19,554 nt of DNA, from NCBI RefSeq assembly GCF_050175855.1, contig NZ_JBFXIO010000035.1, positions 1 to 19,554 of the forward strand. The letters are read 5' to 3'. Of this stretch, positions 7,274 to 15,700 are shown in pieces (positions within the stretch are counted from its first letter, which is position 1; each line of letters starts with the position of its first letter). The notes under the pieces were generated by a model. The model was not told the origin of the DNA. It worked only from the letters and a program-made list of their open reading frames with translations, and did no database searches. This DNA comes from Piscinibacter sp050175855 (lineage in GTDB: Bacteria > Pseudomonadota > Gammaproteobacteria > Burkholderiales > Burkholderiaceae_C). Position numbers and translations under genes: made by a program.

Positions 7274-7671
7274 TCCGCCGTCTTGCCATCATCACCCTGC
7301 CCGTTCTCGCGAGCGCGCTGCTCGCCGCCTGCGTGCAGCCTCCCCTGGCACCGCCTGTCGGCCTGCTCGACGTCGCCGAGCGGCCCGCCGAGAAGGCCCT
7401 GATGGCTGGCATGCGCGCCTACGACGACGCGCAGTATCCGCAAGCCGAGAAGCAACTCCAGGCGGCCCTGCAGGCCGGGCTGGTGTCGCCGCGTGACCGC
7501 GCCGCGGCGCACAAGCTGCTCGCGTTCATCTTCTGCACCAGCAACCGCGCCGTCGACTGCGAGGTGCAGTTCCGCTCGGCGCGCGCCGCCGATCCGGCCT
7601 TCGCGCTGTCGAAGTCGGAAGCCGGCCACCCGCTGTGGGGCCCGGTGTACCAGCGAGTGCTGCAGCGATAA
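7270..7671 (+). CDS. Small TPR-like lipoprotein, possibly TssQ family
   Basis: The 133-residue protein starts with a lipoprotein signal peptide: basic MIRR, a hydrophobic core, then the lipobox LAAC with Cys21 as the lipidated residue. The mature part has a helical, TPR-like pattern (GMRAYDDAQYPQAEKQLQAAL at about 48-68, then RAAAHKLLAFIFCTSN). It ends with AADPAFALSKSEAGHPLWGPVY, the part that most suggests a defined family. From memory it resembles betaproteobacterial proteins labelled TssQ-family T6SS-associated lipoproteins; I cannot verify this here, and no T6SS core gene is in the window. Two further cysteines flank the second helix. The ATGA overlap with the kinase implies coupled translation, so the two probably act together in the envelope. 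Confidence 0.8.
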   Translation: MIRRLAIITLPVLASALLAACVQPPLAPPVGLLDVAERPAEKALMAGMRAYDDAQYPQAEKQLQAALQAGLVSPRDRAAAHKLLAFIFCTSNRAVDCEVQFRSARAADPAFALSKSEAGHPLWGPVYQRVLQR

Positions 7672-7672
7672 T
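7667..7672 (+). promoter_or_regulatory. -10-like hexamer of the ybgC-tolQRA unit
   Basis: GATAAT (five of six matches to TATAAT) overlaps the stop codon of the lipoprotein gene and is followed after exactly 6 nt by a TTG at 7679, the proposed ybgC start. No Shine-Dalgarno sequence is present and no clear -35 is seen. Confidence 0.5.
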
Positions 7673-7678
7673 CCGGGC

Positions 7679-8107
7679 TTGGCCCGAGATCACACCCCCT
7701 CCTCGCCCTTTCGCCACACGCTGCGCGTGTACTGGGAAGACACCGATGCCGGCGGCGTGGTGTTCTATGCCAACTACCTGAAGTTCTTCGAGCGCGCGCG
7801 CACCGAGTGGCTGCGCGGCCTCGGCTTCTCCCAGGAACGCTTGCGAACCGATACAGGCGCGATATTCGTCGTCGCCGATACTTCGGTGCGATACCTGAGC
7901 CCGGCACGGCTGGATGACCTGATCGAGGTCACCGTCGCGCCACGCGACGTGGGCCGCGCCTCGATGAGCCTGCACCAGCAGGCCTGGCGCACCGGCACCG
8001 CGACACCCGTGCTGCTGGCCGAGGGCGAGATCCGCATCGGCTGCGTCGATGCCGGAACTTTCGCACCCCGCCGTATTCCGACGGCCATCCTCGAATCGAT
8101 GACATGA
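7679..8107 (+). CDS. ybgC: Acyl-CoA thioesterase YbgC, Tol-Pal associated
   Basis: A hotdog-fold thioesterase that hydrolyses acyl-CoA and is commonly encoded at the head of tol-pal operons. With a TTG start at 7679 it has 142 residues, close to the usual 130-150. The catalytic region is WEDTDAGGVVFYANYLKFFE, with Asp23 as the conserved acid. The family often has His where this protein has Tyr30 (FYANY). The start is not an ATG: the first ATG in frame falls inside the catalytic motif, so TTG is chosen because it lies 6 nt after GATAAT and precedes the conserved FRHTLRVYWEDTD. The stop overlaps the tolQ ATG (ATGA at 8104-8107). Confidence 0.92.
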   Translation: MARDHTPSSPFRHTLRVYWEDTDAGGVVFYANYLKFFERARTEWLRGLGFSQERLRTDTGAIFVVADTSVRYLSPARLDDLIEVTVAPRDVGRASMSLHQQAWRTGTATPVLLAEGEIRIGCVDAGTFAPRRIPTAILESMT

Positions 8108-8832
8108 ACCAGGATTTCTCGATCTTCACCCTCGTGATGCACGCCAGCTGGGTGGTGCAGCTCGTGATGGCCGGCCTGCTGCTCGCCTCGTTGGCCAGCT
8201 GGACAGTCATCTTCGGCAAGCTCTTCGGCCTCAAGCGCGTGCGCGGCGACAACGAGGAGTTCGAGCGCGAGTTCTGGGCCGGCCGCAACCTCAACGAGCT
8301 GTATTCCGACGCCGCCAAGCGCACCGACGGCGCGCCGATGGAGCGCATCTTCGCCTCCGGCATGCGCGAGTTTCTCAAGCTGCGCGAGCGCCGTGTGTCC
8401 GATCCGGGCGCCCTGCTCGACGGCGCGCGCCGCGCCATGCGCGCGAGCTTCCAGCGCGAGATCGATGCGGTGGAGTCCAACCTCAGCTTCCTCGCCTCGG
8501 TGGGCTCGGTCAGCCCCTACGTCGGCCTGTTCGGCACGGTGTGGGGGATCATGCATGCCTTCGTCGGCCTGTCGAACATGCAGCAGGTGACGCTGGCCAC
8601 TGTCGCGCCCGGCATCGCCGAGGCGCTGGTGGCCACCGCGATCGGCCTGTTCGCTGCCATTCCCGCGGTGATCGCCTACAACCGCTTCGCGCGGGACATC
8701 GATCGCATCGCGATGCAGCAGGAGACCTTCATCGAGGAGTTCTCCAACATCCTGCAGCGCAACGTCGGCGCCGCACCGCCGCCGCCCCCGGCGGCCGCCC
8801 ACGTGCACAGCGGCTTCCAGCATTCGCGCTGA
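8104..8832 (+). CDS. tolQ: Tol-Pal system proton channel subunit TolQ
   Basis: TolQ forms, with TolR, the inner-membrane proton channel that energises TolA for outer-membrane constriction at division. The protein has 242 residues (E. coli 230). Three membrane helices can be seen at about 16-37, 131-154 and 168-191. The typical MotA/ExbB signature is present: NLSFLASVGSVSPYVGLFGTVWGIM (126-150) and ATVAPGIAEALVATAIGLFAAIPA (165-188). The C-terminus carries a short polyproline stretch (225-229) and a His-containing tail. It is coupled to ybgC by a 4-nt overlap and is followed by tolR after 15 bp. Confidence 0.97.
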   Translation: MNQDFSIFTLVMHASWVVQLVMAGLLLASLASWTVIFGKLFGLKRVRGDNEEFEREFWAGRNLNELYSDAAKRTDGAPMERIFASGMREFLKLRERRVSDPGALLDGARRAMRASFQREIDAVESNLSFLASVGSVSPYVGLFGTVWGIMHAFVGLSNMQQVTLATVAPGIAEALVATAIGLFAAIPAVIAYNRFARDIDRIAMQQETFIEEFSNILQRNVGAAPPPPPAAAHVHSGFQHSR

Positions 8833-8847
8833 GCGACGGAGCCCGAC

Positions 8848-9273
<426 letters not shown>

Positions 9274-9280
9274 CGCAGCG

Positions 9281-10144
9281 ATGAACGCCGCCACGCTCTC
9301 GCGTGATGCGCTGATCCCGCGCAACCCCGACGGCTTGGGCCGAGGGTTGCTGATGGCGCTCGCGGTGCATGCGCTGCTGGTGATCGCGATCGCCTTCGGC
9401 GTGAGCTGGCGCTCGAGCAATCCGGCCGGGATCGAGGCCGAACTGTGGGCCGCCGTGCCCCAGATTGCCGCGCCGAAGCCGGTCGCGCCCGAGCCGACGC
9501 CGCCGCAGCCGGTGAAGAAGCCCGAACCGCCGCCTCCGCCACCGAAGGCCGAGACGCCGAAGCAGGACGACGCGCAGATCGCCATCGAGAAGGCCAAGCG
9601 CGAAGAGGAACGCAAGCGCAAGGAAGAGCAGTTGCGCCGCGAAGAGGAGCTCAGGCGCGAGAAGGAAGAGCAGCTTCGGCGAGAGAAGGAAGAGCAGCAG
9701 CGCAAGCTCGCCGAAGCCGAGAAGCTCAAGAAGGAGCAGGCCGAGAAGAAGCGGCGCGAGGCCGCCGAGGCCGCGGCCGCCGAGAAGCGCCGCGAGGAAC
9801 AGCTGCAGCGCCTGGCCAACCTGGCCGGCGACGGCGCCCCGAACTCCACCGGCACCGCGGCGAAGACCGCCGGCCCGTCGGCCAGCTATGCGGGCCGCAT
9901 CAAGGCGCGCATCCTGCCCAACATCGTGTTCAGCGACACCATCACGGGCAATCCGCAGGCCACGGTGGAGGTGAAGGCCGGGCCTGACGGCACCATCCTC
10001 GGCCGGCGGCTGATCAAGAGCAGCGGCGTGCCGGCCTGGGACGACGCCGTGCTGCGCGCGATCGACAAGACCGAGGTGCTGCCGCGTGACACCGATGGGC
10101 GCGTGCCGCCTTCCCTGGAGATCAGCTTCCGCCCGCGGGACTGA
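9281..10144 (+). CDS. tolA: Tol-Pal system protein TolA
   Basis: TolA spans the periplasm and links the TolQR motor to Pal and TolB. The protein has 287 residues, shorter than E. coli TolA (421). Segments in order are: cytoplasmic N-terminus, membrane anchor (about 22-43), Pro-rich linker (63-90), a highly charged Lys/Glu/Arg coiled coil (about 98-180), and the C-terminal TolA/TonB-like domain (about 200-287). That last domain shows YAGRIKARILPNIVF, ATVEVKAGPDGTILG and VPAWDDAVLRAI. The coiled coil holds in-frame repeats of EEQLRRE-type units. The normally following tolB and pal are absent: a terminator and the convergent acs come next. Confidence 0.95.
   Translation: MNAATLSRDALIPRNPDGLGRGLLMALAVHALLVIAIAFGVSWRSSNPAGIEAELWAAVPQIAAPKPVAPEPTPPQPVKKPEPPPPPPKAETPKQDDAQIAIEKAKREEERKRKEEQLRREEELRREKEEQLRREKEEQQRKLAEAEKLKKEQAEKKRREAAEAAAAEKRREEQLQRLANLAGDGAPNSTGTAAKTAGPSASYAGRIKARILPNIVFSDTITGNPQATVEVKAGPDGTILGRRLIKSSGVPAWDDAVLRAIDKTEVLPRDTDGRVPPSLEISFRPRD
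9620..9697 (+). repeat. Short in-frame direct repeats in the TolA coiled coil
   Basis: The 12-mer AAGGAAGAGCAG occurs three times, at 9620-9631, 9662-9673 and 9686-9697. The offsets are 42 and 24 nt, so all copies are in the same frame and encode repeated KEEQ units. This looks like repeat expansion within the helical stalk. Confidence 0.8.
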
Positions 10145-10160
10145 CGGATTCGGCAGTTCC

Positions 10161-10196
10161 AACGAAGACGCGGCGCCGAGGCGCCGCGTTTCGTTT
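10161..10196. terminator. Bidirectional intrinsic terminator between tolA and acs
   Basis: The arms ACGCGGCGCC (10168-10177) and GGCGCCGCGT (10180-10189) are perfectly complementary around GA. Flanking AACGAA (10161-10166) and TTCGTT (10190-10195) extend the stem by 6 bp past one bulged G at 10167. On the + strand the stem runs into TTTCGTTT, and on the - strand into a shorter T-containing stretch. It lies 17 bp after the tolA stop and 17 bp beyond the acs stop, so it can serve both convergent genes. Confidence 0.85.
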
Positions 10197-10212
10197 CAAG
10201 CGGTGGCCCCGC

Positions 10213-12177
<1,965 letters not shown>

Positions 12178-12261
12178 GAGGTCTCCTCGACGGTGGTGGT
12201 TGGTTTGCCCGGACATTAGGCAGACGCTCTTACGAAGGGCTGACGCCCCGTGAAGTCCGTC

Positions 12262-12290
12262 ATGCTACGCAGCCTAGAATCCTGCGCCAA
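12262..12290 (-). promoter_or_regulatory. Candidate sigma70-type promoter for acs
   Basis: On the - strand TTGGCG (12290-12285) and TAGCAT (12267-12262) are separated by 17 bp. Transcription would start near 12255, leaving a leader of about 78 nt before the acs ATG. The matches are partial, so this is a candidate only. It overlaps the possible + strand -10 at 12275-12280. Confidence 0.35.
12275..12280 (+). promoter_or_regulatory. Possible -10 hexamer for the UPF0114/antiporter unit
   Basis: TAGAAT matches the consensus at five of six positions. The ATG at 12318 is 37 nt downstream, so a leader of about 31 nt would result, unlike the 6-7 nt spacing seen elsewhere in this window. The -35 position holds no good match. 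Confidence 0.35.
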
Positions 12291-12317
12291 ACCCGGATCA
12301 ACACCAAGCAAAACCCC

Positions 12318-12923
12318 ATGGCCGCCACCGACAGACCGATCACGCCCTCGCACCAGCGCCCGCTGCCCCGGCTGATCTTCGCCAGCCGCTGGCTGCAACT
12401 GCCGCTGTACCTCGGCCTGATCCTCGCCCAGGCCGTGTACGTGTTCCACTTCTGGGTCGAGCTGGTCCACCTGATCGAGGCGGCCTTCGGCAACACCGAC
12501 GCGCTGGCCAAGCTGGTGTCGAGCATCGGCTACAAGAGCGACGTGGTGCCCACCGCGCTGAACGAGACCATCATCATGCTGGTGGTGCTGGCGCTGATCG
12601 ACGTGGTGATGATCAGCAACCTGCTGATCATGGTGATCGTCGGCGGCTACGAAACTTTCGTCTCGCGCCTGGATCTGGAGGGCCATCCCGACCAACCGGA
12701 GTGGCTGAGCCACGTGAACGCCTCGGTCCTCAAGGTCAAGCTGGCCACCGCGATCATCGGCATCAGCTCGATCCATCTGCTCAAGACCTTCATCAACGCC
12801 GCCAACTACACCGACAAGGTGCTGCTGTGGCAGACGGTGATCCACATCGCGTTCCTGTTCTCCGCCCTGGCCATCGCGCTGGCCGACCGGGTGATGGTGC
12901 ACTCGGTCAAGGGCGACCACTGA
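12318..12923 (+). CDS. UPF0114 (YqhA family) membrane protein
   Basis: An inner-membrane protein of unknown function, 201 residues. Membrane segments are visible at about 26-48, 84-110, 138-157 and 168-190. Recognisable stretches are IFASRWLQLPLYLGLI (20-35), LIDVVMISNLLIMVIVGGYE (93-112) and LKVKLATAIIGISSIHLLK (138-156), which fit the UPF0114/TIGR00645 family of E. coli YqhA (about 164 residues). This copy is longer at the N-terminus and in the loop after the first helix. No Shine-Dalgarno sequence is obvious before ATG 12318. The antiporter gene follows after 19 bp, so the two are probably cotranscribed. Confidence 0.88.
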   Translation: MAATDRPITPSHQRPLPRLIFASRWLQLPLYLGLILAQAVYVFHFWVELVHLIEAAFGNTDALAKLVSSIGYKSDVVPTALNETIIMLVVLALIDVVMISNLLIMVIVGGYETFVSRLDLEGHPDQPEWLSHVNASVLKVKLATAIIGISSIHLLKTFINAANYTDKVLLWQTVIHIAFLFSALAIALADRVMVHSVKGDH

Positions 12924-12942
12924 CCCTGGAGATCGCCGCGCC

Positions 12943-14019
12943 ATGGCCGACGCCTTGCTGTTCGTCGCCGGCCTCGCCGGCCTGGTGATCGGCGCCACGC
13001 TGCTGGTACGCGGCGCCTCGAAACTGGCGCTGTCATTCGGCATCTCGCCGCTGGTGGTGGGGCTGACCATCGTCGCCTTCGGCACCAGCGCACCCGAGGT
13101 GGCGGTGTCGGTCGGCGCGGTGCTCGACGGCCGCACCGACATTGCCATCGGCAACGCGGTCGGCAGCAACATCTTCAACGTGCTGTTCATCCTCGGCATG
13201 AGTGCGCTGATCACGCCGCTGGTGGTCAACCTGCAGCTGATCCGCCAGGAGGTGCCGATCATGATCGGCGCGGCGCTCCTGCTCCTCCTGCTTGGTCTGG
13301 ACGGGCGGCTCGGCGCCTTCGATGCCGGCCTGCTGGCCGTGCTGATGGCGGCCTACACGATCTTCCTCATCGTGCAGTCGCGCCGCGCTTCGGCGCAGGC
13401 CACCGAGTACGACGAAGAAGTGAAGCCGGCCGCCGAGGGCGCCTGGGACGCAAAGCTGCCGGTGCAGCTTCTGCTGATCGCCGCCGGGCTGGGCTTCCTC
13501 GTGGTCGGCTCCGAGGTACTGGTCGGCGCGGCGGTGAACTTCGCGAAAGCGCTGGGCGTCAGCGACGTGGTGATCGCGCTGACCATCGTCGCCGCCGGCA
13601 CCTCGATGCCGGAGGTCGCGACCTCGATCACCGCGGCGCTCAAGGGCGAGCGCGACATCGCCGTGGGCAACGTGGTGGGCAGCAACACCTTCAACATCCT
13701 CGGCTGCCTGGGCATCTCGGGCCTGGCCGCCGGCGGCGCCGGTCTGCCGCTGGCGCCTTCGCTGCTGTCCTTCGACATCTGGGTGATGCTGGCGGTGTGC
13801 CTGGCCTGCCTGCCGGTATTCGTCACCGGCCGCGAGATCGCGCGCTGGGAGGGTGGCATCTTCGTCGGCTACTACGTGGCCTACGTCACCTACCTGATCC
13901 TCGCCGCGCAGCAGCACGACGCCCTGCCCTTCTTCAGCAACGTGATGCTGGGCTTCGTGGTGCCGCTGACGGTGGTGACGCTGATCGTGATGCTGCTGCG
14001 CCCGGCGCGTCAGCCATAG
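12943..14019 (+). CDS. Calcium/sodium antiporter, CaCA superfamily (YrbG-like)
   Basis: An integral membrane exchanger of 358 residues built from two inverted repeats. The two alpha motifs are GTSAPEVAVSVGAVLDG (47-63) with GNAVGSNIFN (70-79), and AGTSMPEVATSITAALKG (218-235) with GNVVGSNTFN (242-251). Glu52 and Glu224 are the expected ion-binding acids. About ten membrane helices can be seen, with an acidic cytoplasmic loop (about 148-170, EYDEEVKP) between the halves. TGGAGA about 12 nt before ATG 12943 can serve as ribosome-binding site. Its last 10 bases overlap the end of the convergent DUF2062 gene. Ion specificity (Ca2+ against Na+ or H+) is inferred from the family. Confidence 0.92.
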   Translation: MADALLFVAGLAGLVIGATLLVRGASKLALSFGISPLVVGLTIVAFGTSAPEVAVSVGAVLDGRTDIAIGNAVGSNIFNVLFILGMSALITPLVVNLQLIRQEVPIMIGAALLLLLLGLDGRLGAFDAGLLAVLMAAYTIFLIVQSRRASAQATEYDEEVKPAAEGAWDAKLPVQLLLIAAGLGFLVVGSEVLVGAAVNFAKALGVSDVVIALTIVAAGTSMPEVATSITAALKGERDIAVGNVVGSNTFNILGCLGISGLAAGGAGLPLAPSLLSFDIWVMLAVCLACLPVFVTGREIARWEGGIFVGYYVAYVTYLILAAQQHDALPFFSNVMLGFVVPLTVVTLIVMLLRPARQP

Positions 14020-14561
14020 GCCTTGCGGCAGCGGCGGCGCCGCGCCAGCACCACCTTGAGGCGCCAGGCCAGCGTGACCAGCAGGTAGCCGAGCATCCCG
14101 AAGACGGTGGCGAAGATCGTCAGGCCCAGCAGCAACGGCTTGCCGGCCTGCTCGATGCGCTGCCAGGCGCGTTGCCACCAGTTGCCCTGCAGTTCCTCCT
14201 TCGCCTGCGCCTGTGCCGCCGGAGGCTTCGCATGGCCGTCGTCGCCGAGGATGGCGCTGCCGGTGCGCCAGGCAGCGTAGTACACCGGCCCGAAGGTGAC
14301 CGGGTTGGTGACCAGCGTGCTGGCCACCGCCATCGGCACGTTGGCGCGCAGCAGCACCGCCGCGCCGCCGGCCAGCGGGATCTGAGCGATCGGGATCAGC
14401 AGGCCGAAGAACAGCCCGAGCGCGAGGCCGAGCGCCACGCCGCGGCGGTTGAGGTGCCACAGGCGCGGATGGTGCAGCGCCGGGCCGATCCAACTCAGCC
14501 AGCGGTTGCCCTGCAGCGCCTGCGGGCTGGGCAGCCAGTCGCGCCAGCCGCCGGGTTTCAC
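14010..14561 (-). CDS. DUF2062 membrane protein at the end of the mrp operon
   Basis: A 183-residue protein of unknown function. The DUF2062 core lies at about 30-165, with membrane segments at about 42-70 and 141-167. The motif VTNPVTFGPVYYAAWRTG (84-101) between them is the best family marker. The C-terminus is strongly basic (ARRRRCRK). The GTG start at 14561 overlaps the mrpG stop in a GTGA tetranucleotide, so it is translated with the antiporter operon; the frame is open further upstream but only as a shadow of mrpG. Whether it has any role in cation/proton exchange is unknown. Its stop overlaps the convergent antiporter gene. Confidence 0.85.
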   Translation of the reverse strand: MKPGGWRDWLPSPQALQGNRWLSWIGPALHHPRLWHLNRRGVALGLALGLFFGLLIPIAQIPLAGGAAVLLRANVPMAVASTLVTNPVTFGPVYYAAWRTGSAILGDDGHAKPPAAQAQAKEELQGNWWQRAWQRIEQAGKPLLLGLTIFATVFGMLGYLLVTLAWRLKVVLARRRRCRKAYG

Positions 14562-14896
14562 GGCCGCACGCTCCGCGGCGGCTCGCCGGCCTTCGACGGC
14601 ACCTTCAGGTGCATCGCCGCCTTGGCGAGCAGGTTGGCCGACACCGGTGCCGTGACGAACAGGAACAGCGTGATCAATAGCTCCGGCACGCCGAACTCGC
14701 CGCGCCACCACGACACCGCCAGGCTGGCCAGCAGCACCCCGCCCACGCCCAGCGTCGTCGCCTTGGTGGGGGCGTGCAGCCGCATGTAGAAGTCGCGGAA
14801 GCGCAGCATGCCGATCGCGCCGACCAGCGCGAACACGCCGCCGGTCACCAGCAGCGCAGCAACGATCCACTGAAGCCACAGCGGCAGTTCGTTCAT
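14558..14896 (-). CDS. mrpG: Mrp-type cation/proton antiporter subunit G
   Basis: The MnhG/PhaG-type subunit, 112 residues with three membrane helices at about 8-30, 46-64 and 70-92. The family signature is GAIGMLRFRDFYMRLHAPTK (26-45), followed by LLITLFLFVTAPVSANLLAKAA. It starts 13 bp after the mrpF stop and ends within the start codon of the DUF2062 gene. Synonyms in other species are mnhG, phaG and shaG. Confidence 0.95.
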   Translation of the reverse strand: MNELPLWLQWIVAALLVTGGVFALVGAIGMLRFRDFYMRLHAPTKATTLGVGGVLLASLAVSWWRGEFGVPELLITLFLFVTAPVSANLLAKAAMHLKVPSKAGEPPRSVRP

Positions 14897-14909
14897 CGTG
14901 TCGTCCTCG

Positions 14910-15185
14910 TCACTCGACCACGTCGCCGCGGCTGAGGTAGCGCGCCAGCGCGACGGTGGACACGAAGCCCAGCATCGCGATGATCAGCGCCGCCTCGAAC
15001 AGCAGGGCCGTCTGCCAGCGCAGCCCGAGCAGGATCACCAGGGCCACGGTGTTGATGTACAGGGTGTCCAGCGCCAGCAGCCGGTCGGTGACTTCCGGCC
15101 CGCGCAGCAGCCGCCAGGCGCACAGCAGCATCGCCACAGATACGGCGCCCAGCGCGAAGTTCAAGGCCAGCTCGGGCGGGCTCAT
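14910..15185 (-). CDS. mrpF: Mrp-type cation/proton antiporter subunit F
   Basis: A 91-residue MnhF/PhaF-type subunit with three membrane helices (about 7-27, 36-54 and 60-80). The motif GPEVTDRLLALDTLYINTVAL (29-49) contains the conserved D-R-L-A-L-D pattern of this family. The start codon overlaps the mrpE stop in ATGA (15182-15185). Confidence 0.95.
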   Translation of the reverse strand: MSPPELALNFALGAVSVAMLLCAWRLLRGPEVTDRLLALDTLYINTVALVILLGLRWQTALLFEAALIIAMLGFVSTVALARYLSRGDVVE

Positions 15186-15700
15186 CCGAAGATCTCCATC
15201 AGTGGCGCCTCGTAGCGCTGCTTGATCTGAGCGGCCAGGTCGACCGGATCGGCGCAGTCCAGCGCGTGCACCAGGATCTCCCGGCGTTCCTCGTCGACCA
15301 CGCAGGACACCGTGCCCGGCGTGGTGGTGATGACAGCGGCCAGCAGCGTGATCGCGGTCGGGTGGGTGAGCGCCAGCGGCACCGGCACCCAGGCCGGCTG
15401 CGGATCGGCACGCGGGTCGAGAACCAGCCGGGCGACGGTGAGGTTGGACAGCACGATGTCCCACAGCACCAGCGCGACGAAGCGCAGCACCGTGCCCGGC
15501 GATCGCAGCCGCGTCGCCGGCCCGAGGAAGCCGTGCAGCAGCCGCGGCAGCAAGACAGCCAGCACCGCCGCGGTGATGAGCTGGGGCACCGCCAGGCTCT
15601 GCTGCAGCAGCAGCCAGGTGGCGGCGATCAGCAGCGAGAGCACCGGGTGGGCGAACCAGCCCGGCGGGGCGATCGGGGCCGTGTCGTTCGGGCGGCTCAT
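15182..15700 (-). CDS. mrpE: Mrp-type cation/proton antiporter subunit E
   Basis: A 172-residue MnhE/PhaE-type subunit. Two to three hydrophobic segments lie in the first half (about 17-58) and near 70-90. The C-terminal domain carries LTHPTAITLLAAVITTTPGTVSCVVDEE (111-138), the typical TPGT signature of MrpE, and the HALDCADPVDL segment. It overlaps both neighbours by 4 nt (mrpD stop and mrpF start). Confidence 0.95.
   Translation of the reverse strand: MSRPNDTAPIAPPGWFAHPVLSLLIAATWLLLQQSLAVPQLITAAVLAVLLPRLLHGFLGPATRLRSPGTVLRFVALVLWDIVLSNLTVARLVLDPRADPQPAWVPVPLALTHPTAITLLAAVITTTPGTVSCVVDEERREILVHALDCADPVDLAAQIKQRYEAPLMEIFG

Noticed and set aside
5624..7671. Type VI secretion gene cluster
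   Set aside because: Only a kinase and a possible TssQ-like lipoprotein are present; no sheath, tube, baseplate or membrane-complex gene lies in the window.
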